This document shows positions 1 through 9,719 of a stretch of 64,000 nucleotides of DNA, piece after piece. The position numbers and the translations under genes are program-made. Source of the DNA: Acholeplasmatales bacterium (GTDB lineage Bacteria > Bacillota_I > Bacilli_A > Acholeplasmatales > JAEDCM01). The notes beneath the pieces are model-generated. The model was given only the letters and a program-made list of their open reading frames with translations. It did not search any database and was not told where the DNA came from. The stretch's first letter is position 1. Every line of letters begins with the position of its first letter. The DNA lies in assembly GCA_017961685.1 (NCBI GenBank), contig JAGCWW010000016.1, positions 1 through 64,000 on the forward strand, read 5' to 3'.

Positions 1-1
1 A

Positions 2-907
<906 letters not shown>

Positions 908-919
908 GAGGTGTAGCAA

Positions 920-3433
920 ATGGATGAGAATGATTTAATGGATGTTGAATTTAATCATGGAAAGATTAAAGATATAGGCTTAAAGCATGAACTTGAAGGA
1001 TCTTTCTTAAGTTATGCGATGAGTGTTATTGTTAGCCGTGCTATACCAGATGTAAGAGATGGTTTAAAACCAGTTCAAAGAAGAATTTTATGGGGTATGA
1101 GTGAACTTAACTTAACTCCAGGCGTTGCACATAAGAAAAGTGCACGTATCGTCGGTGATGTAATGGGAAAGTATCACCCTCATGGTGATTCTTCTATCTA
1201 TGAAGCTATGGTACACATGGCTCAAGATTTTAGTTATAGATATCCTTTAGTTGATGGTCACGGAAACTTTGGGTCAGTTGACGGTGATGGAGCTGCGGCT
1301 ATGCGTTATACTGAAGCACGTATGAGTAAAATGGCTATGGAAATGCTTAGAGATATCAATAAAGAAACTGTTCCTTTTGTTGATAACTATGATGCAAGTG
1401 AATCAGAACCAGAAATCCTACCTGCAAGAGTACCAAATTTACTAATTAATGGTACTACTGGTATTGCCGTAGGTATGGCAACAAATATTCCACCACATAA
1501 CTTAGGTGAAGTTATTGATGGTACACTTGCTTTAATTGATAATCCTGAATTAGATTCCCTAGATTTAATGAACTACATTAAAGGTCCTGACTTCCCTACA
1601 GGTGGTATTATTTTAGGGGCAAGTGGACTTACTAGTGCTTATACTACAGGTAATGGTTCTATTACAATTAGAAGTAAAGCTGAAATAGTTGAAAATAACG
1701 GTAAGGAATCAATTGTTGTAACTGAAATACCTTTTGGTGTAAGAAAAAGTGCACTAATTGAAAAGATAGCTCAACTTGTTAAAGATAAGGTTATTGATGG
1801 TATTACTGATTTACGTGATGAATCAAATAGACAAGGATTAAAATTAGTAATTGAAATAAGACGTGATGCTAATTCATTTGTTATTTTAAACACTTTATAT
1901 AAAGAAACTCCACTTCAACAATCTTATGGTATTAACATGACAGCAATTGTTAACCAAAGACCAGAAAAGCTTGGATTAAAGCGAATTTTAGAATGTTACA
2001 TTGAACATCAAATCAATGTAATTACTAATAGAGTTAAGTTTGATTTAAAGAAAGCTATTGATAGATTAGAAATCGTTAATGGTTATGTTATAGCACTAGA
2101 TAATATTGATGAAATAATTAATATTATTAGAAATACTACTGATGGATCAGAAAAAGATAAATTAATGTCTAGATTTGGTTTATCTGATAGACAAGCTCAA
2201 GCAATTTTAGATATGAGATTAAAGAGCTTAAGTGGTTTATCTAGAGAAAAGACTTTAGAAGAAAAAGCTCAACTTGAAGAAGCTATTAAAGACTATAATG
2301 ATATTTTAGCTAATCCAGATAGAATTAAACAAATCATTAAAGATGAATTAACTGAAATTAAGAATAAATATAATGATGAAAGACATTCTACTATCGATTT
2401 AACTAGTGATATCGATATTGATAATGAAGATTTAATTCCTCGTACAGATGTAATGCTTATCATAACTAAGGGTGGTTATGTAAAGCGTACAAACCTAGAT
2501 GAATTTAAGACTCAACGCCGTGGAGGTACTGGTCATGGTGGAATGAAGACTCATGAAGATGATATGATTGTTGATTCAATGGTTGTATCAAGTCATGATT
2601 ATCTATTATTCTTCACTACTTGGGGTAGAGTATATAAACAAAAAGCATATCGTATCCCAGAAGGATCTAGAACAAGTAAAGGTATACCAGTAATAAATAT
2701 CGTACCTCTAGAAAAAGGAGTGGACGGTAAAGCTAATGAAGAACTTAGAGCAATTACTGTTGTAAATGAATTTGATAGAGATGATGAATACTTATTATTC
2801 GTAACTAAACGTGGTATTGTTAAACGTACTAAGGTTAGTGATTATCAAAATATTAGATCAAGTGGTATCATAGCAATTGGTATGAAGGAAAATGATGAAT
2901 TATTAGATGTTGTTAAGACAGATGGTAAGCGTCAAATTGTCCTTGGTGCATCTAATGGTAAGGCTATAAGATTTGATGAAAATGATATATCAGTTGTAGG
3001 ACGTACTGCTTCTGGTGTTAAGGGTATGAGTATTGAAGATGATGAACAATTAGTTGGTGTATCAGTAATTAATGATGAAAACCAAGAAATCTTAATTGTA
3101 ACTGAAAATGGTTATGGTAAACGTACTGTAGCAAGTGAATACAGATTACAATCTCGTGCTGGTAAGGGTGTTAAGACATTAAATGTTACTGATAAGAATG
3201 GTAAGTTAGTAAGCTTACATACTATAACTAATGATGAAGACTTACTAATCACTACTTCTAAGGGTAATGTAATTAGAATTTCAAGTAAGAATATCCCAAC
3301 AACAGGAAGAGCAACTCAAGGTGTTATTCTAATTGATATGAGAAACAATAAGAATAGTAACCAAAAGATTTCAGCAGTATCAATTATCCCTCATTCTGAA
3401 GATGAAGATGAATTAGAAGAAAGTGCTGAATAA
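920..3433 (+). CDS. gyrA: DNA gyrase subunit A
   Basis: Breakage-reunion subunit of gyrase, 837 aa, the family's normal length. The active-site tyrosine is Tyr130 in AMRYTEARM. The quinolone-determining stretch [10 protein letters not shown] (86-95) keeps Ser91 and acidic Glu95, the quinolone-susceptible residues. A C-terminal beta-pinwheel follows, and the chain ends in an acidic tail. The GyrA-box at 532-538 reads QRRGGTG, with Thr where the consensus has Lys or Arg. ParC is excluded mainly by adjacency to gyrB and by the presence of a GyrA-box. AGGAGGTG sits just upstream of the ATG. Confidence 0.97.
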   Translation: MDENDLMDVEFNHGKIKDIGLKHELEGSFLSYAMSVIVSRAIPDVRDGLKPVQRRILWGMSELNLTPGVAHKKSARIVGDVMGKYHPHGDSSIYEAMVHMAQDFSYRYPLVDGHGNFGSVDGDGAAAMRYTEARMSKMAMEMLRDINKETVPFVDNYDASESEPEILPARVPNLLINGTTGIAVGMATNIPPHNLGEVIDGTLALIDNPELDSLDLMNYIKGPDFPTGGIILGASGLTSAYTTGNGSITIRSKAEIVENNGKESIVVTEIPFGVRKSALIEKIAQLVKDKVIDGITDLRDESNRQGLKLVIEIRRDANSFVILNTLYKETPLQQSYGINMTAIVNQRPEKLGLKRILECYIEHQINVITNRVKFDLKKAIDRLEIVNGYVIALDNIDEIINIIRNTTDGSEKDKLMSRFGLSDRQAQAILDMRLKSLSGLSREKTLEEKAQLEEAIKDYNDILANPDRIKQIIKDELTEIKNKYNDERHSTIDLTSDIDIDNEDLIPRTDVMLIITKGGYVKRTNLDEFKTQRRGGTGHGGMKTHEDDMIVDSMVVSSHDYLLFFTTWGRVYKQKAYRIPEGSRTSKGIPVINIVPLEKGVDGKANEELRAITVVNEFDRDDEYLLFVTKRGIVKRTKVSDYQNIRSSGIIAIGMKENDELLDVVKTDGKRQIVLGASNGKAIRFDENDISVVGRTASGVKGMSIEDDEQLVGVSVINDENQEILIVTENGYGKRTVASEYRLQSRAGKGVKTLNVTDKNGKLVSLHTITNDEDLLITTSKGNVIRISSKNIPTTGRATQGVILIDMRNNKNSNQKISAVSIIPHSEDEDELEESAE

Positions 3434-3453
3434 TCGCTAAATAAAAGGATTTT

Positions 3454-3487
3454 GGGCTTATTAATTTAAGCCCTTATTCTTTTTTAT
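3454..3487 (+). terminator. Intrinsic terminator after gyrA
   Basis: A 7-bp stem, GGGCTTA/TAAGCCC, with a 6-nt loop, followed by a T-rich run. It closes the gyrBA transcript 20 bases after the stop. Confidence 0.85.
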
Positions 3488-3540
3488 TTAAAATAAAATA
3501 TTTTAATTATTGTATTATTTTTAAAAAGATTTATAATAGA

Positions 3541-3738
3541 TATGTAAAGCAATGATAAGGACTAAGTAATATTTATTTTATTTATAGAGAGCTAACGGTT
3601 GGTGTAAGTTAGTAATAGAAAAATATGAAATCTACCCTTTAGTGATATTAATAATATCCGTATCCCGCGTTAAGGGTTTAAGAAGTAAAAAAGGTGGCAC
3701 CACGTTAATACACGTCCTTTCAAAAGAAAGGCGTTTTT
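3541..3738 (+). promoter_or_regulatory. T-box riboswitch (tRNA-Ser type) upstream of serS
   Basis: The gyrA-serS gap is 327 bases and, besides the gyrA terminator, holds a T-box leader. Stem I has the AGAGAGCTAACGGTTGG-type segment (from 3587). The candidate specifier is TCT (3631-3633), preceded by GAAA and read as Ser UCU. The conserved T-box core AAGGTGGCACCACG is at 3691-3704. A terminator hairpin CCTTTC-AAAA-GAAAGG with a T-run occupies 3716-3738. By family knowledge, uncharged tRNA pairs with the specifier and T-box bulge, stabilises the antiterminator and switches serS on. The exact specifier register is my inference. Confidence 0.9.
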
Positions 3739-3760
3739 ATTTTATATAGGAGGAAATAAT

Positions 3761-5038
3761 ATGTTAGACATTAAATTTGTAAGAGAAAATCCCGAAATCG
3801 TAAAGGAAAACATCAAAAAGAAATTTCAAGATGAAAAACTTCCACTTGTTGATGAAGTAATTGATCTTGATAAGAAAATTAGAGCTTTTAAAGGTGAAGC
3901 TGAATCACTTAGAGCAAGTCGTAATGATTTATCTAAACAAATTGGAGCTTTAATGAGAGAAAAGAAAATTGATGAAGCTAATGAAATTAAAGCAACAGTT
4001 AATAAAAATAATGAAAGAATAGCTGAAATCGAAAAGGAACAAGTTGTTTTAGAGGAAGAATTATTAAAGAAAATGATGGTTATTCCAAATATCATCGATG
4101 CTTCTGTTCCAATTGGTAAAGATGATTCAGAAAACGTAGAAAATCAAAAATTTGGTGAACCAGTAGTTCCAAGCTATGAAATTCCATACCATGCAGATAT
4201 TATGGCTAAGTTTGATGGTCTTGATAAAGATGCATCAGGTAGAGTTTCAGGTAACGGCTTCTACTATTTATGTGGTCCAATCGCTAGACTTCATTCAGCA
4301 ATGTTAAGCTATGCTAGAGATTTTATGATTTCTAAAGGTTTCATTTATTGTATTCCACCATTTATGATAAAAAGCGATGTAGTAAATGGAGTTATGTCAT
4401 TTGCTGAAATGGAAAATATGATGTATAAAATTGAAGGTGAAGATTTATACTTAATCGGTACTTCTGAACACTCAATGATTGGTAGATTTAAAGGACAAAT
4501 CATTAAAGAAAATCAATTACCATTAACTCTAACAAGTTATTCTCCATGTTTCCGTAAGGAAGTTGGAGCTCATGGAATTGAAGAACGTGGAGTATATAGA
4601 GTACATCAATTTGAAAAGCAAGAAATGATTGTTATTTGTAAGCCTGAAGATTCAATGGAATGGTATAATAAAATGTGGAGTTACACAGTAGAATTCTTTA
4701 GAAATTTAGACGTTCCAGTAAGAACTTTAGAGTGCTGTAGTGGAGATTTAGCTGACTTAAAAGTTAAGTCATGTGATGTTGAAGCTTGGTCTCCTCGTCA
4801 AAAGAAATATTTCGAAGTTGGATCATGTTCTACACTTGGTGATGCACAAGCTAGAAGACTTGGAATTAGAACTAAAAATGAAAATGGAACATACTTAGTT
4901 CATACATTAAATAACACAGTTTTAGCTACTCCAAGAGGACTAATTGCAGTGCTTGAAAACAACTACAATGAAGATGGTTCAATCAACGTTCCAAAAGCTC
5001 TACAACCATATATGGGTGGTATGACTATTATTATATAA
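3761..5038 (+). CDS. serS: Serine-tRNA ligase
   Basis: Charges tRNA-Ser with serine in the cytoplasm. 425 aa, normal length. An N-terminal coiled-coil tRNA-binding arm (about residues 30-100, rich in Glu/Lys) precedes a class II catalytic core with TSEH, motif 2 (CFRKEVGAHG), the EERGVYRVHQF segment and motif 3 (NNTVLATPRGLIAVLE). AGGAGG lies 8 bases before the ATG. It is transcribed alone, from a leader carrying a serine-type T-box, so expression should rise on serine starvation. The dnaA-gyrBA-serS order is common in Bacilli. Confidence 0.98.
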   Translation: MLDIKFVRENPEIVKENIKKKFQDEKLPLVDEVIDLDKKIRAFKGEAESLRASRNDLSKQIGALMREKKIDEANEIKATVNKNNERIAEIEKEQVVLEEELLKKMMVIPNIIDASVPIGKDDSENVENQKFGEPVVPSYEIPYHADIMAKFDGLDKDASGRVSGNGFYYLCGPIARLHSAMLSYARDFMISKGFIYCIPPFMIKSDVVNGVMSFAEMENMMYKIEGEDLYLIGTSEHSMIGRFKGQIIKENQLPLTLTSYSPCFRKEVGAHGIEERGVYRVHQFEKQEMIVICKPEDSMEWYNKMWSYTVEFFRNLDVPVRTLECCSGDLADLKVKSCDVEAWSPRQKKYFEVGSCSTLGDAQARRLGIRTKNENGTYLVHTLNNTVLATPRGLIAVLENNYNEDGSINVPKALQPYMGGMTIII

Positions 5039-5040
5039 AA

Positions 5041-5093
5041 AAAGGCTTAATAAAGCCTTTATATAAGATTGTGATTATTCACAATCTTTTTTA
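5041..5093. terminator. Bidirectional double-hairpin terminator between serS and the leftward gene
   Basis: Two perfect stems lie in tandem: AAAGGCTT/AAGCCTTT (5041-5060) and AAGATTGTGA/TCACAATCTT (5065-5088). A T-run follows on the plus strand, and the equivalent lies before 5041 on the minus strand. The second hairpin overlaps the last codons of the leftward gene. Confidence 0.8.
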
Positions 5094-6772
5094 TTTTTAT
5101 AATAATTTATAAGGTATTTCACATATCTTAATTGGATAGAATCTTTTTCAATTTTACTCATATCCAAAAATGTTTTTTCATCAATTATCTTCATAAAAGT
5201 ACTTTCTAAATATGATCCTTCTTTTTCCGTTTTTAGATAATCAAATTGGCGTTTGTTATAGTGTAATAGAATGTCATTAATTGTTTTATTTAGTTCTTCT
5301 TCGCTATCTAGTTTTACTGTTATTATGCCAAAGAAATCTGGTTTTCCTGATTTAGAAAATAATCTTGCAACTCCAAGTAGTTCAAAAAGGGAATCTTCTT
5401 TTATTAGATAATCATTATTATTATGGAATAGATATGAATCAATATAACTTTCTTCATTTAGTTCTCTTAGCATGGCATATTTTAATAAATCTTTAAAACT
5501 ATTATTTTTATTCATTTTATAATCGTTATAATCCATAGAACCCGATCCTGATGGAACAAATTTTGATTGATTTACATCAGTAAAACTACATTGTCTATTA
5601 ACTAAATAATATTTTTTATTATTTGCTTCTAATTGTAAAATGATATTTATACCTATTAGGTTAGTTAATGGACTTTTTTCAATATCTCTAAACCCATTAG
5701 TTACTTGATCTAAGGCTATTTTTCTTCCATCAATTAGAAATGTTGGATCACTATTTAATGTGATATTTCTATAAATCATTTCATCATTTGTGACATAATC
5801 ACTATATAATACTTTTTTAATATGTATTTTTTTCCCATTATAGAAGTTTAAATCACTATTAATTCCACATAATTTAGAATCAAATAAGACTTGTTTGGAA
5901 TCTATTTTCTCTGATAATATACATCCATACGCTGTTTTTTCATTAAATGTCTTTTGTTTATATATTTTATCTAATATAACTGGCATATTATTAGCATATT
6001 TTCTTAAATTTTCATTTTCTATATTAGAAAACATAAAAGAAAATTCATTAATATTATCATCTATAAAGTTACTACATATAAAGTCTTTATAAATTCGATT
6101 AATTTTAGAGGATTTTTCAATATTAAATGCTATATTCTTTTTAATATCATCTGATATTTTTATATCCTTTGTCCCATAAAAAGTATTATTAAATACTTTC
6201 CTATCTTTAATTAAACTTATAATTTTATTTATGATTGGAAGAATAGCTGTTAAGAATGTTAAAACAGTAATAATTGATATTTTTGTTCTATCATAAGATA
6301 TTGCGGTAGCAATAGCACTAATAATAAATATTAAGACTGCGATAATATCTATTGACTGAATATTATGTTTTATTTTGTTTTTTTGTTTTTCTATCTTTTT
6401 TAAGAATTTATGATAATATTTATCACAAATATTAGTTTTATTAATGTCATTAACTACTTTAAAATATTTATCAAATTCTATTTTATTTTCACTAGGTATT
6501 TCTTCTTTATCTATTCTTATATAAATAAATAGACCATTCTTATTATTTTTAATTATTCTATCTCTAGTAACACTAATACCTTTAATATTTTCAATAGTAA
6601 AAAGAATTTTTGTGCGTATATTAATGGTGTTACTATCAAGAGTAATACTTAAATTCTGATTCTTATTTATTTCTTCTTTTATTTCTAAATCAAACTCTAT
6701 GGGATTATAAATTCCTAATAAACAATCATATTTATTAACTAAGTATATAAATGTATTATCATTATTATGCAT
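5075..6772 (-). CDS. Unknown two-TM membrane protein with a Nudix-like C-terminal region
   Basis: 565 aa; I do not recognise a named family. Residues 1-135 are a soluble, Asn/Ile/Lys-rich N-terminal region. Two adjacent hydrophobic helices follow (about 141-159 and 165-187), then a long soluble part. About residues 370-505 resemble a Nudix fold: a strand YYLVNRQ, a segment VPSGSGSMD in the place of the Nudix glycines, and RELNEES (436-442), which matches the REUXEE core. The first Gly of the box is missing and its Glu is replaced by Asp, so catalysis is doubtful. An ATG 15 bases upstream is rejected, because GGAGG (6781-6785) overlaps it and sits 8 bases from the ATG at 6772. The gene stands alone, opposite to its neighbours, and is very AT-rich, compatible with acquisition. 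Confidence 0.75.
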   Translation of the reverse strand: MHNNDNTFIYLVNKYDCLLGIYNPIEFDLEIKEEINKNQNLSITLDSNTINIRTKILFTIENIKGISVTRDRIIKNNKNGLFIYIRIDKEEIPSENKIEFDKYFKVVNDINKTNICDKYYHKFLKKIEKQKNKIKHNIQSIDIIAVLIFIISAIATAISYDRTKISIITVLTFLTAILPIINKIISLIKDRKVFNNTFYGTKDIKISDDIKKNIAFNIEKSSKINRIYKDFICSNFIDDNINEFSFMFSNIENENLRKYANNMPVILDKIYKQKTFNEKTAYGCILSEKIDSKQVLFDSKLCGINSDLNFYNGKKIHIKKVLYSDYVTNDEMIYRNITLNSDPTFLIDGRKIALDQVTNGFRDIEKSPLTNLIGINIILQLEANNKKYYLVNRQCSFTDVNQSKFVPSGSGSMDYNDYKMNKNNSFKDLLKYAMLRELNEESYIDSYLFHNNNDYLIKEDSLFELLGVARLFSKSGKPDFFGIITVKLDSEEELNKTINDILLHYNKRQFDYLKTEKEGSYLESTFMKIIDEKTFLDMSKIEKDSIQLRYVKYLINYYKNKKDCE

Positions 6773-6795
6773 AACGTATTCCTCCATACATTTTA

Positions 6796-6824
6796 ATTAT
6801 AAAATAATTAATATATATTTTCAA
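6796..6824 (-). promoter_or_regulatory. Sigma-A type promoter of the two-TM/Nudix-like gene
   Basis: On the minus strand TTGAAA (6819-6824), a 17-base spacer and a perfect TATAAT (6796-6801). The predicted start of transcription near 6789 leaves a very short leader holding GGAGG, which supports the start codon at 6772. Confidence 0.7.
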
Positions 6825-6840
6825 TTATATTTATTAAGAT

Positions 6841-6871
6841 AAAAAAGAAAACGGCTTAAATTAGCCGTTTT
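6841..6871 (-). terminator. Terminator of the leftward HIT operon
   Basis: Stem AAAACGGCT/AGCCGTTTT (6848-6856 with 6863-6871). On the minus strand it is followed by TTTTCTTTTTT. It ends the 7768-to-6893 transcript. Confidence 0.8.
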
Positions 6872-6892
6872 TTATTTTTATAAAATTCGAGA

Positions 6893-7327
6893 TTATTCTT
6901 CAGGAGACCAACTTTTTTGAAGTGGTCTGATATCTAATTTACCACTTACTTCTACTGCTACTTGATACTTATCTTCATATACAATTTTACCTGGTAATGT
7001 ATTAGTATAAACTAGGTAAAATGGATGGTTGTATCTTTCAAGTAACCACATAGCTGGAAGTATCATATTAAGCATTTCTTCAGAGTTTTCTGTCTTGAAA
7101 AAACATATAACTTTTTCTTGACTTGTGCATTGTGGGGGCCATGGTAAATTAGTTGCGAACCAATCATCAATCTCTTTGAATAAGCCGCTATCTTCTTCAT
7201 CCATGATATCGTTTTGAACTAAGTCCCAGCACATGCTAAAAATACCTCTAGCATACATTGTATTTTGAGCTAGTTCTTGTCCTTGAATTCTAACGTATTT
7301 AAATCTAGAAATGATTGTTTTATTCAT
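6893..7327 (-). CDS. Conserved hypothetical protein, 144 aa
   Basis: I do not recognise a characterised family. It is soluble, with no signal peptide or TM segment. It has an aromatic/acidic centre (EIDDWFATNLPWPPQC near residues 46-61) and single Cys residues, and ends in SWSPEE. The start is supported by GGAGGTGATGCT directly before the ATG. It lies 27 bases downstream of the HIT gene on the same strand, without a terminator between, so the two are probably one transcript. No function is assigned. Confidence 0.75.
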   Translation of the reverse strand: MNKTIISRFKYVRIQGQELAQNTMYARGIFSMCWDLVQNDIMDEEDSGLFKEIDDWFATNLPWPPQCTSQEKVICFFKTENSEEMLNMILPAMWLLERYNHPFYLVYTNTLPGKIVYEDKYQVAVEVSGKLDIRPLQKSWSPEE

Positions 7328-7354
7328 AGCATCACCTCCATTAGACGAGGATTT

Positions 7355-7768
7355 TTATTGTAAGTTTTTAACAATTTCGTTTTTGATATCTTCAAAGTTT
7401 TGAGGATCAAATTTATCACTATGATCTACCCATTTAACATCAACTGTATCATTAAAGAATCTTGGTATTACATGAATGTGTAGATGGAACACTGTTTGAC
7501 CTGCAGCTTCACCACAGTTATTTAAAATATTAATACCATCACAATTAAAAGTTTTCTTTAAAGCTTTAGCTATTTTTTTCGCAATTTTCATCGCATAACC
7601 AAATGTTTCATCATCTATTTCTAAGACATTCGCATAGTGAGCTTTAGGTATAACTAATGTATGACCTACTCCTGCTTGCGATAAATCTAGGATACATTTT
7701 ACTCTTTCATCTTCATAAACTGTTGTTGAAGGAATACTACCTTCAATTATCTTACAAAATACGCACAT
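7355..7768 (-). CDS. HIT family nucleotide hydrolase/transferase
   Basis: 137 aa, the usual size of a stand-alone HIT protein of the HinT/Hit group. The catalytic histidine triad is HLHIHVIP near residues 98-105. The N-terminal CVFCKI has the CxxC start common in this family and often zinc-binding. Known members hydrolyse purine nucleoside phosphoramidates or dinucleoside polyphosphates; the in vivo substrate is not predictable here. It is the first gene of a short leftward operon with the 144-aa unknown. GAGGTG precedes the ATG. Confidence 0.93.
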   Translation of the reverse strand: MCVFCKIIEGSIPSTTVYEDERVKCILDLSQAGVGHTLVIPKAHYANVLEIDDETFGYAMKIAKKIAKALKKTFNCDGINILNNCGEAAGQTVFHLHIHVIPRFFNDTVDVKWVDHSDKFDPQNFEDIKNEIVKNLQ

Positions 7769-7837
7769 ATATATTCACCTCAACTTAATTATAACATAAA
7801 ATTTATCTATAAAAATACTTCTTCTTATTATTGAACA

Positions 7838-7898
7838 ATTATTTAAAACTTTGTTTAAATAATAGTTTGTTGTAAATAGTTATAAAAAATGGTAAAAT
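7838..7898 (+). promoter_or_regulatory. Inverted repeat and promoter in the HIT/HD divergent gap
   Basis: The 222-base gap between the HIT gene and the rightward HD gene holds a 10-bp AT-only inverted repeat (7838-7847 and 7854-7863), then a promoter-like TTGTAA (7870-7875), 17 bases and TAAAAT (7893-7898). The rest is a leader of about 80 bases with no structure I can name, ending in AGGAGG before the ATG at 7991. Confidence 0.45.
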
Positions 7899-7990
7899 TA
7901 ATACATAGTAATATGCTATTACTACTTCTTTTTAAATTAAAGAAAAATATAAAATAAGGCTTAAATAAGACATTTTTTATAGGAGGACAT

Positions 7991-9169
7991 ATGGTTAATA
8001 AAGTATTTAGAGATCCACTTTATGGATATGTTAGAGTTAATGATGAAATCATTGATGATTTAATTAATTCCATTGAATTTCAAAGATTAAGAAGAATAAA
8101 ACAGTTATGTGGAGTGTCCATGGTTTTTCATATGGCCGACCATACAAGGTTCTCTCATTCTCTAGGTGCTTATGAACTTGCTAGAGAGGTTTTAGAAAAA
8201 GTTATTGATGTAAACAATGCCTTATCTGATTATGAAAAAATCGTCTTCTTATGTAGTGCTTTATTACATGATATTGGACATGGTCCATATTCTCATAGCT
8301 TTGAAAAGATATTTGGCATTAGTCATGAGACTATGACAACAAATATTATTTTAGGCGATACTGAAGTAAATTTAATATTAAAGAAATATGATCCAAAATT
8401 ACCTGAAGATATTTCTTCTGTTATAGATCATAAACATAAATTTCCACTAATTGAACAATTAGTATCTTCTCAACTTGATGTTGATAGAATGGATTATTTA
8501 AGAAGGGATGCCTACTTTACAGGTGCTCAATTTGGAGATATTGATATTGAAAAGATTTTAAGAGGAATGTTAGTTAGAAATGGTAAGATTGTATTTAAAT
8601 ACAATTCCGTTCCAAACATTGAAGATTATTTAATGAGTAGATATCATATGTATTATCAAGTTTATTATCATCCAGTATCTAGATGTTTTGAGGTTATGCT
8701 TGAAATGATTTATGCAAGATGGTATGAATTAATTAAGTCAGGTTATGAATTTAAAACTGATGTAAGTCTATTAATTAATGTAATAGATGATAAAACTGTA
8801 GATTCATTCTTAAAAATAGATGATTTTTATGTAAATGGATGTATTCAACAATTCCAATACGAAAATGATCCAATTTTAAAAGATTTAGCATATAGATTAT
8901 TCAATAGAAAATTATTTAACCATATTGATAAAAAATATGCATCAGATGAACAAGTTAAAGCAATTGAAGAGCTTAAAAATAATAAAAACTATTATTATAA
9001 AGAAGATGTCGTTTCTAAATCAGCTTATGATTATCAAATAGAAGAACAATTAACTATTTTAGTTCCAGGAGATAAAGAAGTAGATTTACTTGAATTCTCA
9101 CCAATTGTAAAAGCATTTAGTAAGAGTAGTAAATATACATCTAGATTAATCTACTACAGTGAAATTTAA
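7991..9169 (+). CDS. HD-domain dNTP triphosphohydrolase-like protein (YwfO/EF1143 type)
   Basis: 392 aa with a canonical HD metal site: RFSHSLG, then LLHDIGHGPYSHSFE, then the distal Asp in SSQLDVDRMDYLRRD. This matches the dGTPase-like family in Bacillota (YwfO, EF1143), which removes triphosphate from deoxynucleotides; other HD phosphohydrolases are possible. Cytoplasmic. AGGAGG lies 5 bases before the ATG. Its 3' end overlaps rnmV by 11 bases, so it heads the HD-rnmV-rsmA-ispE operon. Confidence 0.88.
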   Translation: MVNKVFRDPLYGYVRVNDEIIDDLINSIEFQRLRRIKQLCGVSMVFHMADHTRFSHSLGAYELAREVLEKVIDVNNALSDYEKIVFLCSALLHDIGHGPYSHSFEKIFGISHETMTTNIILGDTEVNLILKKYDPKLPEDISSVIDHKHKFPLIEQLVSSQLDVDRMDYLRRDAYFTGAQFGDIDIEKILRGMLVRNGKIVFKYNSVPNIEDYLMSRYHMYYQVYYHPVSRCFEVMLEMIYARWYELIKSGYEFKTDVSLLINVIDDKTVDSFLKIDDFYVNGCIQQFQYENDPILKDLAYRLFNRKLFNHIDKKYASDEQVKAIEELKNNKNYYYKEDVVSKSAYDYQIEEQLTILVPGDKEVDLLEFSPIVKAFSKSSKYTSRLIYYSEI

Positions 9170-9695
9170 AGAAATTGTTGTAGTTGAAGGTTTGCATGAT
9201 TTAGAAAGATTAAAGAGTATTTATCCTGATATTGATGTTTTAATAACTAATGGTAGTGAAATTGATAAATTCTTACCTACAATAGTTGAAGCATCAAAAA
9301 AAAGAGATATTATATTATTCTTAGATCCAGACTATCCTGGAGAAAGAATAAGAAAGAAAATTCAAAGTGTAATTCCAAATGCTAAACATGCCTTTTTAAA
9401 GAAGGATTTAGCTATTAGTAAAAACCATAAAAAAGTAGGCATTGAACATGCTAAAAAAGAAGACATTATTGAGGCTTTAGAAAGTGTCTTATCACCATCT
9501 GAAACTACTGGTGAAATAACATATTTAGAGCTATATGATTTAGGATTATTTGGTAATGAAAATAGTGCTAAATTAAGGGATGAAGTATGTTTAAAATTAA
9601 ACATTGGACATACTAACGGAAAGACATTTTTGAAGAGAATTAATATGTTTAATATAAGCATAGAAACAATAAAAAATGCTTTAGATAAGCGATAA
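9159..9695 (+). CDS. rnmV: Ribonuclease M5 (5S rRNA maturation)
   Basis: 178 aa TOPRIM protein that trims precursor 5S rRNA in Bacillota. The TOPRIM glutamate is in VVEGLHD, a variant of the usual EGKDD, and the acidic motif is FLDPDYPGERIR, typical of RNase M5. The start is GTG at 9159, inside the end of the HD gene, with only a weak ribosome site, so translation is probably coupled. The rnmV-rsmA-ispE-spoVG order matches that of Bacillus. Confidence 0.93.
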   Translation: MKFKEIVVVEGLHDLERLKSIYPDIDVLITNGSEIDKFLPTIVEASKKRDIILFLDPDYPGERIRKKIQSVIPNAKHAFLKKDLAISKNHKKVGIEHAKKEDIIEALESVLSPSETTGEITYLELYDLGLFGNENSAKLRDEVCLKLNIGHTNGKTFLKRINMFNISIETIKNALDKR

Positions 9696-9719
9696 TACAA
9701 TAACAAAGGGATGATTAGA

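Noticed and set aside
3826-4095. Antisense 89-aa frame in serS
   Set aside because: Shadow of the coiled-coil serS coding strand, no ribosome site or known motif.
7991-9169. HD protein as an antiphage dGTPase
   Set aside because: It is locked in the conserved rnmV-rsmA housekeeping operon and is full-length YwfO-like, so a housekeeping role is more likely.
9711-9719. RsmA start at the first ATG
   Set aside because: AAAGGG directly abuts this ATG; the spacing fits the next in-frame ATG at 9720.
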